From the NCBI RefSeq assembly GCF_900447045.1, contig NZ_UAWH01000015.1, positions 1 to 64,000 of the forward strand: DNA of 64,000 bases, given 5' to 3'. This document shows, in pieces, positions 36,423-45,010 of the stretch. The first letter of the stretch is position 1. Each line of letters opens with the position of its first letter. The notes below the pieces were generated by a model, which saw nothing but the letters and a program-made list of their open reading frames with translations, was not told the DNA's origin and made no database searches. Made by a program: the position numbers and the translations under genes. The DNA is from Clostridium paraputrificum (lineage in GTDB: Bacteria > Bacillota > Clostridia > Clostridiales > Clostridiaceae).

Positions 36423-38397
36423 GCTATCTTTAAGAAATATTAGAAGAAGTCTTAAGGATTATACTATATACTTTTTAACATTAATTTTTGCAGTTTGTAT
36501 ATTTTACACTTTTAATTCTATAGAGTCTCAAAAGTTACTTTTAGACTTAAGTGAATATCAAGGTTCAACATTCACAGCAATTAGTATGGCAATAACTGTA
36601 GTATCAGTCTTCATTTCATTTATTTTAGGATTTTTAATTATTTATGCAAATAATTTTTTAATAAAGAGACGAAAGAAAGAACTTGGAGTATATATGACTC
36701 TAGGAATGGAGAGAAAGTCAATATCAAGAATTTTGTTTGCAGAAACCCTACTAATAGGTTTTATATCACTTGGAATAGGATTATTTCTTGGCGTTTTATT
36801 ATCACAATGTTTATCGATAGTTACTGCAAAGATGTTTTCAGTAAAACTATTATCATTTAAGTTTATTTTTTCAGAGTCAGCTTTCATAAAAACAATAATT
36901 TGCTTTGGATTAATCTATATAATAATTCTTTTATTTAATTCAAGATCAATAAATAATGTTAAGTTAATAGATTTAATTTATGCTTCTAGAAAAAATGAAG
37001 AAACAAAAGTAATAGGATTAAAGATTTCAGTAGTATTATTCATATTAAGTGTTATAACAAACCTTTCAGCCTATGTTATTTTAATTAAAGGTGGTGCTGC
37101 AGCTATTACAGTAACTATGTTTATATGTGTAATATTAGGTATAGTAGGTACATTTTTATTCTTTATGTCACTTACAGGCTTTTTACTTAAGTTAGTACAA
37201 AGTAGTAAAAGATATTACTTTAAAAAGCTTAATATGTTTTTGTTAAGACAAATTAATAGCAAGATTAATACAAACTTTATTTCTATGTTTTTTATTTGTC
37301 TTATGTTATTTTTAGCTATTTGTACTTTGTCTGGAGGACTTGGAATAAATTTTGCTGTTAGTTCTCAAGGAAAAGAATTAACACCACATGATGCTACAGT
37401 TCAGGATGAGATAAATAAAACTGATCTTGAAAAAGTATTTATGGATGCCAATATTAATTTAAATAAATTTACAAGTGAATTTTCAGCATATAAACAATAC
37501 AATAGTGGCATTGGTTATAAGGAACTATTTAATGAAGAACTAGTTAATGAATTAAAAAATTTATATCCAGTTACAGCAAATGTTGATGTTAAAGTTGTAG
37601 GACTTAGTGATTTTAATGAAGAAATGAAATTAATTGGTAAAGAACCTATTATATTAAATGATAAAAGTTTTGGCTTGTTTCTTAATGATGAGATTTGCTA
37701 TAAATATATAAGTATATATTTAGAAGATGGAAGAAAAATTAATTTAAACAATAATCAATTAGAGTTTGATAAGAGTAAGGTTGTTTATGTTAATTTTAAT
37801 AATACTATGATGCAAGGAAATATAGGGACAATAATAGTAAATGATAAATATTTAAATGGACTTAAGATGTATAATTCCTATATAAATTTAGATTTTGAAA
37901 ATCCTGAGGATTTAAAAATATTAATGGATGAGGTTAATAGTAATCCACTTATAGAAAAAGATAAGTTCTTTTTCGTTCCAAGAGAGATGATAGAAGCTAA
38001 TTCTCAAATGCTTGGAACAATGGTAGCTTACCTTGGTATTTATTTAGGAATAATATTTATAATAACTTCCGCTGCAGTACTTGCACTTCAACAACTATCA
38101 GATTCCTCTGATAACATAGAGAGATATAGATTACTTAAAAAGATTGGAGTTGATGAAGAAGAGATAAATAAAACAATTTTAAAGCAGACAGGAATATACT
38201 TTATGTTACCATTATTTTTAGCAATAATTCATTCCATAGTTGGAATTACATTCTCTGAAGAAGTAATAAAGTTATTTGGATCAACTAAGAATAGGATTTA
38301 TGTTATAATAACTGCTATAGTATTTATAATAATATATGGTGGATATTATTTGGCTACCTATATAGGTTCTAAAAATATGATGAAAAATAAAATATAA
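36412..38397 (+). CDS. bceB: ABC transporter permease, BceB-like
   Basis: A 661-residue FtsX-family permease with about ten transmembrane helices and the diagnostic extracellular domain of about 200 residues between helices 7 and 8 (about residues 310-530), which contacts the peptide-target complex. The start at ATG 36412 follows a GGGGGTG site; an upstream in-frame ATG at 36376 lies inside bceA without support. It completes the bceRSAB order regulator, kinase, ATPase, permease. A terminator follows. Confidence 0.92.
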   Translation: MYFKLSLRNIRRSLKDYTIYFLTLIFAVCIFYTFNSIESQKLLLDLSEYQGSTFTAISMAITVVSVFISFILGFLIIYANNFLIKRRKKELGVYMTLGMERKSISRILFAETLLIGFISLGIGLFLGVLLSQCLSIVTAKMFSVKLLSFKFIFSESAFIKTIICFGLIYIIILLFNSRSINNVKLIDLIYASRKNEETKVIGLKISVVLFILSVITNLSAYVILIKGGAAAITVTMFICVILGIVGTFLFFMSLTGFLLKLVQSSKRYYFKKLNMFLLRQINSKINTNFISMFFICLMLFLAICTLSGGLGINFAVSSQGKELTPHDATVQDEINKTDLEKVFMDANINLNKFTSEFSAYKQYNSGIGYKELFNEELVNELKNLYPVTANVDVKVVGLSDFNEEMKLIGKEPIILNDKSFGLFLNDEICYKYISIYLEDGRKINLNNNQLEFDKSKVVYVNFNNTMMQGNIGTIIVNDKYLNGLKMYNSYINLDFENPEDLKILMDEVNSNPLIEKDKFFFVPREMIEANSQMLGTMVAYLGIYLGIIFIITSAAVLALQQLSDSSDNIERYRLLKKIGVDEEEINKTILKQTGIYFMLPLFLAIIHSIVGITFSEEVIKLFGSTKNRIYVIITAIVFIIIYGGYYLATYIGSKNMMKNKI

Positions 38398-38422
38398 AAA
38401 GCAGTACATTGTACTGTTTTTT
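38396..38422 (+). terminator. Intrinsic terminator after bceB
   Basis: CAGTAC (38402-38407) pairs with GTACTG (38411-38416), extended by A/T pairs and followed by T6. Confidence 0.85.
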
Positions 38423-38493
38423 ATTCTTTATTACATTCATAGAGAGAAGTTATTAAAAAGAATATACAGCATTATTGAACAGGAGATGAGAAT

Positions 38494-39015
38494 ATGAAAA
38501 ACTTTGATTTAGGAATTACATATAATGAATATTTGAGCTTAGCAGATGAGGAGCAAGTGGGAATAATTGATAGGTTTAATGAACAAGGCCAATTAATTAA
38601 TAAAGATTTACATAAGGTAAGAAATATAGAAAATAAACTTAATATACTAGTTTTTGGAGAGCCACGCTGTAAAGATGTTGCAACAGAAATACCTTTTTTA
38701 CTTAAATTAAGTGAACTAAACAAAAATATAGAAGTTAAATTCTTAAGAAGGGAAGGAAATGAGGAACTATTAGAAGAACTTTCAGGGGAAAGAAAGGTAC
38801 CAACATTTTTAATACTTAATGAAAAAGGCAATACAGTTAGAAAATACATTGAGTTTCCTATTGGGGTTAAAGAAATTCTGTTAAGTACTGAGAAGGAAAA
38901 AGTTCAAGATATTATAGATAATATGAGAAAAGGTAAATACAATAATCTTATTCAAGAGGATATTATTAGATTTCTAACAGGAGAAAATTATAGATATATT
39001 AACTTTACTAAATAA
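38494..39015 (+). CDS. Thioredoxin-like protein lacking the second active-site cysteine
   Basis: A 173-residue protein with a thioredoxin fold: strand LNILVFGEPRC, then the cis-Pro loop KVPTFLILNEKG. The usual CxxC is replaced by PRCKDV, leaving one Cys. The family resembles clostridial thioredoxin-family proteins of unknown function. GGAGATG precedes the ATG. It lies upstream of a MerR gene that has its own promoter. A disulfide-reductase role is doubtful; a monothiol or structural role is possible. Confidence 0.75.
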   Translation: MKNFDLGITYNEYLSLADEEQVGIIDRFNEQGQLINKDLHKVRNIENKLNILVFGEPRCKDVATEIPFLLKLSELNKNIEVKFLRREGNEELLEELSGERKVPTFLILNEKGNTVRKYIEFPIGVKEILLSTEKEKVQDIIDNMRKGKYNNLIQEDIIRFLTGENYRYINFTK

Positions 39016-39039
39016 ATTTTAAAAATAATTTTTTGACTA

Positions 39040-39070
39040 TTGACTTTAACGTTACGTCATAGCTTATTCT
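39040..39070 (+). promoter_or_regulatory. MerR-type promoter with 19-bp spacer
   Basis: TTGACT (39040-39045) and TATTCT (39065-39070) are 19 bp apart, the over-long spacing that MerR regulators correct by distorting DNA. The spacer holds TTTAACGTTACGTCA, matching the TAACGT-type dyad seen at TipA/Mta-class promoters. The downstream gene encodes such a regulator, so autoregulation is likely. Confidence 0.7.
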
Positions 39071-39089
39071 ATTTTTAGGAGGTGATTTT

Positions 39090-39848
39090 ATGGAGTATAC
39101 CGTAAAAAGTTTAGCGAAGTTAGCCGACATTAGTAGCAGAACTTTAAGGTACTATGATGAAATTAATTTATTAAAACCCTGCAGGGTTAATTCTTCAGGT
39201 TATAGAATTTATGGTGAAGAGGAGGTAGATACTCTTCAGCAAATTATGTTCTATAAAGAAATGGGGTTGCCTCTAGAAAAGATTAAGGAAATCATTTTAA
39301 ATAAGGATTTTAATCAAAAGAATGCTCTTATAGCTCATAGAAATAAACTTAAAGAGGAGCAGCTTAGAATAGAAACCTTATTAAGAAATGTAGAAAAAAC
39401 GATAAAGTCAATGGAAGGGGATTTAGTAATGTCTAATAAAGAAAAGTTTGAAGGATTTAAAAGAAATCTTATAGAAAAAAATGAAAAACAATATGGTAAA
39501 GAAGTTAGAGAAAAGTATGGTAATGAAGCTGTAGATGAAAGCAATAGAAGAATATCAAAGTTAAGTGAAAGTGAATGGAATGACTTAGAGAGTCTTTCCA
39601 AGAAGGTTAATGAAAGCATAAAAAAAGCAATGATATTAGGAAATTCTAATAGTGAAGAAGCAAGAGAAGCAGTTAAGCTTCATAAAGCATGGCTTGATCA
39701 TTATGGAAATTATTCCAAGGAAGCTCATATTGGGCTAGGTGAAATGTATGTCTATGATGATAGATTTAAAAAGTATTATGATGATAATGTTGGGGAAGGT
39801 GCAGCAGAATTCTTAAGAGATGCTATAAAAAATTATTATAACCAATAA
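39090..39848 (+). CDS. MerR-family regulator with TipAS antibiotic-recognition domain
   Basis: A 252-residue regulator. The N-terminal MerR winged helix (residues 1-75: LADISSRTLRYYDEINLLKP, then SGYRIYGEEEV) is followed by a coiled coil (about 75-115) and a TipAS domain (about 130-252) ending AEFLRDAIKNYY. TipAS domains bind diverse thiopeptide or other drugs, sometimes covalently. AGGAGGTGA precedes the ATG. The promoter has the MerR-type 19-bp spacer. No exporter gene follows directly, so targets lie elsewhere or only itself. Confidence 0.9.
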   Translation: MEYTVKSLAKLADISSRTLRYYDEINLLKPCRVNSSGYRIYGEEEVDTLQQIMFYKEMGLPLEKIKEIILNKDFNQKNALIAHRNKLKEEQLRIETLLRNVEKTIKSMEGDLVMSNKEKFEGFKRNLIEKNEKQYGKEVREKYGNEAVDESNRRISKLSESEWNDLESLSKKVNESIKKAMILGNSNSEEAREAVKLHKAWLDHYGNYSKEAHIGLGEMYVYDDRFKKYYDDNVGEGAAEFLRDAIKNYYNQ

Positions 39849-39851
39849 TAT

Positions 39852-39880
39852 AAAGGTGGTTTATAATGCTGCCTTTTATA
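39852..39880 (+). terminator. Weak terminator after the MerR gene
   Basis: AAAGGTGG pairs with CTGCCTTT (two wobble pairs), loop of nine, followed by TAT. Confidence 0.5.
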
Positions 39881-39913
39881 TAAACAAAATAGGCATAGAT
39901 AAAATCTATGCCT
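39881..39913 (-). terminator. Terminator of the ferritin gene
   Basis: AGGCATAGAT (39891-39900) pairs with ATCTATGCCT (39904-39913). On the minus strand it runs into ATTTTGTTTATA, so it fits the ferritin transcript rather than the MerR one. Confidence 0.7.
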
Positions 39914-40011
39914 TAAAAAATAGGGTAATGAGGTAATTTTAATATGTATTAAAATGTTTCATTAAAATTATTGACTCATTATTAAATTTCTAAACATAAA
40001 AAAATAAAATT

Positions 40012-40521
40012 TTATGCATTAGTTGGTGGAGTATAAACCCTGCTAGCTAGTTCATCATCCATTAAGTATAATGCAGCAGGATTTCCTTCAGATCTTCTTA
40101 CTTTCTTAAGTAAAGCATTAAAGCTATTTTCTTCTTCAACTTGCTCATCTATAAACCATTTTAGTAAGCTCATAGTAGCATGTTCTTTTTCATCATGAGC
40201 AATATCAGCTAGGTTATATATTTTCTTAGTTACGAGTTGTTCATGCTCGTAGCCCTTTTGGAATACATCAATAACACCATCATATTTAGCTGTTGGCATA
40301 GGAATTTGTTTTAATTCTACAACACCATTCTTTTGGAAAATATAATCATAAAGCTTCATTGCATGAGCTAATTCTTCTTGAGCTTGAACTCTAAAGAAGT
40401 TAGCAAATCCACTTAGATCAATAGATTCACAGTATCCTGCCATTGCAAGATAAGTATAAGAGGAATAGAATTCAAAATTTACTTGTTCATTAAGTTCATT
40501 TAATAACTTTTCACTTAGCAT
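40012..40521 (-). CDS. ftnA: Ferritin (non-haem, FtnA type)
   Basis: A 169-residue iron-storage subunit of the 24-mer cage. Ferroxidase ligands are all visible: E17, E50, H53, E94 and Q127, with E130 as the third-site residue. It oxidises Fe(II) with O2 or peroxide, relevant to oxygen tolerance in an anaerobe. AAAGGAGATG on the minus strand fixes ATG 40521. It is monocistronic. Confidence 0.95.
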   Translation of the reverse strand: MLSEKLLNELNEQVNFEFYSSYTYLAMAGYCESIDLSGFANFFRVQAQEELAHAMKLYDYIFQKNGVVELKQIPMPTAKYDGVIDVFQKGYEHEQLVTKKIYNLADIAHDEKEHATMSLLKWFIDEQVEEENSFNALLKKVRRSEGNPAALYLMDDELASRVYTPPTNA

Positions 40522-40623
40522 ATGTTCATCTCCTTTAATCTTATGTTATACACAAGATTATTCTATATACATAATGGAGAAATATCAATTATTTTATGGA
40601 AATAAAATTAATATATGAAGAAA

Positions 40624-40646
40624 TTATAGTATAATTTATACTATAA
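40624..40646 (+). promoter_or_regulatory. Perfect 23-bp palindrome overlapping a -10 box
   Basis: TTATAGTATAA-T-TTATACTATAA, 11-bp arms with one central base, includes TATAAT at 40630-40635 and lies 20 bp before the next gene. It looks like an operator; no clear -35 box is seen. Confidence 0.45.
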
Positions 40647-40666
40647 AAAAATTTTGGAGGAGTAAA

Positions 40667-41032
40667 ATGAAGCACGATTTCCTTTTAGATAAATTTGAAG
40701 GCTTTAGTAAAGCATTAGCTAAAACATTATTTGATGTTAAAGAAGATGTAGATCCAATACAGTTTGATAATCTATCAGATAAAGACATACTTTATATAGT
40801 TTTAAAGAAACTACTTAAAGAAGGAGAATTTAATAAGGGAGAAGATTTATTCTATAAGGAGCTTTATAAAAATAAGACTCAAGAGTTTTATGAGTTAGGA
40901 CAATGGTTCTATAATTATTTATTAAATCAAGATGATAAGTTACTTGAAGAGAAAAATTTTCCTAGAAGAGAAATATATCAAGGATTAGAAGATTTACAAG
41001 AGTTTAAATATAAATATTTGATAAAAGGATAA
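40667..41032 (+). CDS. DUF6483-like small protein
   Basis: A 121-residue, helical, acidic protein without signal peptide or membrane segment (LSDKDILYIVLKKLL, YELGQWFYNYLL). The pattern resembles the DUF6483 family of clostridia, with TPR-like helices; that match is from memory and moderate. TTGGAGGAG precedes the ATG, and a perfect palindrome overlaps its promoter. Function unknown. Confidence 0.7.
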   Translation: MKHDFLLDKFEGFSKALAKTLFDVKEDVDPIQFDNLSDKDILYIVLKKLLKEGEFNKGEDLFYKELYKNKTQEFYELGQWFYNYLLNQDDKLLEEKNFPRREIYQGLEDLQEFKYKYLIKG

Positions 41033-41158
41033 TAGTATTACCTTATAGCTAGTTAAGCCACTTAGTAATAAAAAATCTATATTAGTGGTACTTTGATTTT
41101 AACTTTAAAATAATTAGAATAATAGTATAAGCACAAGGGAAAAAGAGGGGATCTTTAC

Positions 41159-42319
41159 ATGGAAAAGATATACAGACCAGTATGGGCAGAAATAGATTTA
41201 GATAAGATTGAGTTTAATATAAGAAATATAAAAGAGTTAGCTAAGGATAAAGAAGTCATAGGAGTTATTAAAGCAGATGCTTATGGACATGGTGCAATTG
41301 ATATTGCTCCAGTTTTATTGAAAAATGGTGTTTCTAGATTAGCAGTGGCAACACTTACAGAGGCAATGGAGTTAAGAAGAGAAAATATAACTGCACCAAT
41401 AATTATTTTAGGTTATACTCCAACAGAATTTGGTGAAGATTTAATTAAATATGATATAGAACAAACTGTTTATACCTTAGAAGATGCTGAAAGGTTTTCC
41501 TCTATAGCAGAAGATATAAAGGGAAAAGTTAAGGTTCATATTGCCATTGATACAGGAATGGGAAGAATAGGGTTCCTTCCTAATGAAGAAAGTATAGAGG
41601 ATATAGTTAAAATAGATAAATTAAAAGGAGTAGATATAGTAGGTTTATTTACTCATTTTTCAACAGCAGATGAAGAAGATAAAGAATATACAAAAAAACA
41701 GTATAAAGTATTAGAAAACTTTTATGAAGAGCTAAATAATAGAGGAGTTAATATTCCATTTAAACATGCGGCCAACAGTGCTACTATAATGGATTTACCT
41801 AATATGTACTTAGATGGAGTAAGAGCTGGCATTGTAATGTATGGTTATTATCCTTCAAATGAAGTTAATAAAGGTAGATTAAAAATTAAGCCTGCCATGA
41901 CAATTAAGGCTAAAATTGCTCACATTAAGACTTTAGAAAAAGGAGCTTTTGTAAGCTATGGCAGAACCTATGAGGTTAGTGAATCTACCAGGGTTGCTAC
42001 TATTCCTATAGGATATGCAGATGGCTATTTAAGAGCTTTAAGCAATAAGGGAAAGGTTATAGTAAATGGTAAACTTGCACCTGTAATAGGAAGAGTTTGT
42101 ATGGATCAACTTATGATTGATGTAACTCATATTAATAATGTTAAGGTTGATGACGAGGTTATACTCTTAGGAGAATTTGATGATATTAAATATAATGCTG
42201 ATGATATGGCAAATGCTGTTGGAACAATAAATTATGAAATAATATGTATGATTAAAGGAAGAGTACCTAGGGTATATGTTAAAGATGGTAAGGTAGTTGA
42301 AATTAGAAATTATATTTAA
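41159..42319 (+). CDS. alr: Alanine racemase
   Basis: A 386-residue PLP enzyme that supplies D-alanine for peptidoglycan. The N-terminal TIM barrel carries the cofactor lysine in VIKADAYGHGA (about K39). The catalytic Tyr lies in FVSYGRTYE in the C-terminal beta domain, and the VCMDQLMIDV motif follows. AGAGGGG precedes ATG 41159. It is monocistronic, with a terminator downstream. Confidence 0.96.
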   Translation: MEKIYRPVWAEIDLDKIEFNIRNIKELAKDKEVIGVIKADAYGHGAIDIAPVLLKNGVSRLAVATLTEAMELRRENITAPIIILGYTPTEFGEDLIKYDIEQTVYTLEDAERFSSIAEDIKGKVKVHIAIDTGMGRIGFLPNEESIEDIVKIDKLKGVDIVGLFTHFSTADEEDKEYTKKQYKVLENFYEELNNRGVNIPFKHAANSATIMDLPNMYLDGVRAGIVMYGYYPSNEVNKGRLKIKPAMTIKAKIAHIKTLEKGAFVSYGRTYEVSESTRVATIPIGYADGYLRALSNKGKVIVNGKLAPVIGRVCMDQLMIDVTHINNVKVDDEVILLGEFDDIKYNADDMANAVGTINYEIICMIKGRVPRVYVKDGKVVEIRNYI

Positions 42320-42359
42320 ATAAAGAGTAGAATAATTAAAAACTTAATAGAATATTTTT

Positions 42360-42389
42360 AAGAGGAATTAGAAATAATTTCTCTTTTTT
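42360..42389 (+). terminator. Intrinsic terminator after alr
   Basis: AAGAGGAA (42360-42367) pairs with TTTCTCTT (42378-42385, one wobble), followed by T residues. Confidence 0.75.
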
Positions 42390-42420
42390 GATTTCTGGGA
42401 AAATATTTGATTTTTAATGT

Positions 42421-42476
42421 TTGACAAAAGATAAAAAAAGATGTACTATTGTATTAAGCTATTAATACAATAGTAC
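42421..42476 (+). promoter_or_regulatory. Promoter with a perfect GntR/YtrA-type operator
   Basis: TTGACA (42421-42426), 17 bp, then TACTAT (42444-42449). A perfect palindrome begins at the -10 box: GTACTATTGTATTA (42443-42456), six bases, then TAATACAATAGTAC (42463-42476). A repressor bound here would block RNA polymerase. The first gene encodes a YtrA-type GntR regulator, so autorepression is the likely logic. Confidence 0.8.
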
Positions 42477-42491
42477 AAAGGGAGTGAAAAA

Positions 42492-42860
42492 ATGGCTTGG
42501 GAATTAAAAAGTGACAGACCAATTTATAGTCAGCTTATGGAATATATCAAAATAAGTATTGTATCAGGAAAATACAAACCAGGTGCAAAGATGCCATCTG
42601 TAAGAGAATTAGCTAGTGAAGCATCAGTAAATCCCAATACAATGCAAAAAGCCTTAACAGAGTTAGAAAGGTTGGGGTTATTGTTTTCAGTAAGAACAAG
42701 TGGAAGATTTATTACGGAGGATTCAAAGATGATTGAAGAAATGAAGTGTAATCTTGCTAAAGAAGAAATACAAGCTTTTTTAAAGAAAATGGAACAAATA
42801 GGTTTTACTAAAGAGGAAGCTATAGAAACAATAAAAGAAATTGCAGAGGAGATGAAATAA
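42492..42860 (+). CDS. GntR-family repressor, YtrA subfamily
   Basis: A 122-residue regulator: the N-terminal winged helix (residues 10-75: PIYSQLMEYIKISIVSG, then PSVRELASEASVNPNTMQKA) and a short C-terminal helical dimer domain typical of the YtrA group. These repress adjacent ABC-transporter operons and respond to cell-wall antibiotics. The ABC ATPase gene begins immediately after its stop. The operator in its promoter is nearly perfect. Confidence 0.92.
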   Translation: MAWELKSDRPIYSQLMEYIKISIVSGKYKPGAKMPSVRELASEASVNPNTMQKALTELERLGLLFSVRTSGRFITEDSKMIEEMKCNLAKEEIQAFLKKMEQIGFTKEEAIETIKEIAEEMK

Positions 42861-43562
42861 TTGGGGGAAAATATTCTAGAGTGTAGAAATCTTGTTAAAT
42901 CCTATGGTAATAAACTTGCCTTAGAAGGAATTGACTTATCTATGAAGAGGGGTAGAATAGTAGGACTACTTGGCCCTAATGGAAGTGGAAAAAGTACTTT
43001 AATTAAGTTAGCAAATGGATTGTTAACACCAACTAGTGGAGAGCTTCTTATAAATGGTAATAAACCTGGGATAGAGACAAAGAAGATAGTTTCTTATTTA
43101 CCTGAGAGAACTTATCTTGCTGATTGGATGAAGGTATCTGATATAATTAACTTTTTTAAAGATTTTTATGAAGATTTTAATGTTGAGAAAGCTTATGATA
43201 TGCTATCTAAGTTGAATATTAATGCTAATGATAAGTTAAAGACAATGTCAAAAGGGACTAAGGAAAAGGTTCAGCTAATACTAGTTATGAGCAGAGAAGC
43301 AGAACTTTACTTTTTAGACGAACCAATAGCAGGGGTTGACCCAGCTGCTAGAGATTATATATTAAATACTATTATTTCAAATTATAATGAAAATGCAACA
43401 GTAGTTATATCAACTCACTTAATATCTGATATTGAACAGATTTTAGATGATGTAATTTTTATTTCATATGGAAAGATATATTTATCTAAGAGTGTTGATG
43501 AGATAAGGGAAGAAGAAGGTAAGAGTGTAGATGCCTTATTTAGGGAGGTGTTTAGATGTTAG
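42861..43562 (+). CDS. ABC transporter ATPase of the YtrA-controlled operon
   Basis: A 233-residue ATPase: Walker A GPNGSGKST, degenerate signature MSKGTKEKVQ, and Walker B ELYFLDEPIAGVD. It starts with TTG directly after the regulator's stop codon, with a purine-rich GAGGAGATG in the regulator's 3' end as ribosome binding site. It overlaps the permease gene by seven bases. It is the motor for an ABC-2 type exporter whose permease is cut by a stop codon here. Confidence 0.9.
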   Translation: MGENILECRNLVKSYGNKLALEGIDLSMKRGRIVGLLGPNGSGKSTLIKLANGLLTPTSGELLINGNKPGIETKKIVSYLPERTYLADWMKVSDIINFFKDFYEDFNVEKAYDMLSKLNINANDKLKTMSKGTKEKVQLILVMSREAELYFLDEPIAGVDPAARDYILNTIISNYNENATVVISTHLISDIEQILDDVIFISYGKIYLSKSVDEIREEEGKSVDALFREVFRC

Positions 43563-44233
43563 GAAAGTTATTAAAGTATGAATTTAAAGCAACTGGAAGA
43601 TTAGTACTTCCTTTATATGGAGCATTATTAGTATTTGCTCTAATAAATAAGATTTTCCTTGAAACAGAAATAGGCTTTGGTAGAGCATCAGGAACTATCG
43701 GAAATATAGCATCTCTTATAACTATGTTTGTATATGGATGCATAATGGCAGCAGTATTTATAGTGACATTTTTTATAGTGCTACAAAGATATTATAAAAA
43801 TCTTTTAGGAGATGAAGGTTATTTAATGAATACTCTTCCAGTTCCTGTATCTAAAAATATATGTAGCAAATTAATTGTTGGTATAGTATGGAATATTTTA
43901 AGCGTTATTGTTGCAGTTATATCGATAGTAATTTTAGCCTATTACCCAGGTATGATTGGTAATGCTTTTGAGTTTATGGGAGAAGTATGGAGAGTTGGAA
44001 TAAGTGAGTTTGGATTTAGAATTCCTTTAGTAATATTTGAAATTATAGTATTAGGTATTTTGTCTTGTGCCTCTTCAACTTTATTACTTTATTCATCTAT
44101 GTCAATTGGACATTTAGCAAACAAGAGAAAAATACTTTGTTCATTTGGAGCATTTATAGGAATAAGTATGATAACAAGCTTTGTTACATCAGTATTTAAT
44201 ACATCATTGATAAGTTACAATTATGGTTTCTAA
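43556..44233 (+). CDS. ABC-2 type permease, ended early by an in-frame stop
   Basis: A 225-residue membrane protein with about five hydrophobic helices (YGALLVFALINKIFL, LITMFVYGCIMAAVFIVTFF and others). GGGAGGTG precedes ATG 43556. It stops at TAA 44231-44233. The same reading frame continues without further stops for 37 codons to TAG 44345, and that tail encodes one more helix plus a charged end. The protein therefore appears to lack its last transmembrane segment, so the transporter may be inactive unless read-through occurs. Confidence 0.8.
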   Translation: MLGKLLKYEFKATGRLVLPLYGALLVFALINKIFLETEIGFGRASGTIGNIASLITMFVYGCIMAAVFIVTFFIVLQRYYKNLLGDEGYLMNTLPVPVSKNICSKLIVGIVWNILSVIVAVISIVILAYYPGMIGNAFEFMGEVWRVGISEFGFRIPLVIFEIIVLGILSCASSTLLLYSSMSIGHLANKRKILCSFGAFIGISMITSFVTSVFNTSLISYNYGF

Positions 44234-44347
44234 TTTATGGAGTTTCAATGGATTCTATTAAAAGTAGCAGCTAATTTAATTATTACTTCTGCAATATATT
44301 TTGTTATATCTAGCTATATTATGAAAAATAAATTAAATTTAGAGTAG
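44234..44347 (+). pseudogene. Separated 3' tail of the ABC-2 permease gene
   Basis: In the same frame as the preceding gene, directly after its TAA, 37 codons encode a hydrophobic helix (VAANLIITSAIYFVISSYI) and the end MKNKLNLE, then TAG. The natural terminator follows this second stop by nine bases. The usual five-to-six helix permease plus a short basic tail is restored if the TAA is read as a sense codon. No separate ribosome binding site serves this tail. Confidence 0.75.
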
Positions 44348-44355
44348 TGTTTAAG

Positions 44356-44393
44356 ATAGTATATCAATATGATTTTTGATATACTATTTTTTT
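44356..44393 (+). terminator. Intrinsic terminator
   Basis: ATAGTATATCAA (44356-44367) pairs with TTGATATACTAT (44376-44387), followed by T residues. Confidence 0.88.
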
Positions 44394-44478
44394 ATGCCAT
44401 AGTAAAATATAAAATGATAAATAAATTAAGTACTATTTACAAATACTTATTTTAGGTAGCTTAAGGAGTGTACAAAAG

Positions 44479-45003
44479 ATGATGTCAGATATGATTAAAA
44501 AATGGGATGAAGATATTTTATATTTAATAAACAAATATTGCAGAAATAGATTTTTAGATAAGGTTATGCCATTTGTAACATCTCTAGGGAACTTAGGGAT
44601 GTTATGGATTATTCTTGCTATATTAATGATTAGGAAAGTAGATTATAGAAGAGTTGGCATTATAGTATTGGTAACATTAGCTTTTACAACAATTATGGGG
44701 GAAGGAATAGTAAAGCATATTGTCAAAAGAAAAAGACCATTCATAGGCAAGAAAAATAAAGAATTATTAATAAAAGAACCATCCTCATTTTCTTTTCCAT
44801 CAGGTCATACAGCATCTTCTTTCGCAGTAGCTGTGGTTTTTTTGAAAAGTAATAGTAGTATTAGCACAATTATAGTATTAATAGCTCTTGCTATTGCATT
44901 TTCAAGACTATATTTGAAAGTGCATTATCCATCAGATGTTATTGGGGGGATAATATTAGGTTTAATTTGTGGAGGAATTGTATTTAATTATCTTTATATT
45001 TAG
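44479..45003 (+). CDS. PAP2-family membrane phosphatase, copy 2
   Basis: A 174-residue paralogue of the protein at 21750. Motifs are KHIVKRKRP (K-x6-RP), FSFPSGHTASSF and SRLYLKVHYPSD, with about five membrane helices. Both start with a similar N-terminal segment (MPxVTSLGNxG). AAGGAG lies ten bases upstream. The next gene begins seven bases after its stop, so the two may be co-transcribed. A lipid-phosphate substrate such as undecaprenyl-PP is likely. Confidence 0.88.
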   Translation: MMSDMIKKWDEDILYLINKYCRNRFLDKVMPFVTSLGNLGMLWIILAILMIRKVDYRRVGIIVLVTLAFTTIMGEGIVKHIVKRKRPFIGKKNKELLIKEPSSFSFPSGHTASSFAVAVVFLKSNSSISTIIVLIALAIAFSRLYLKVHYPSDVIGGIILGLICGGIVFNYLYI

Positions 45004-45010
45004 AAAGAAG

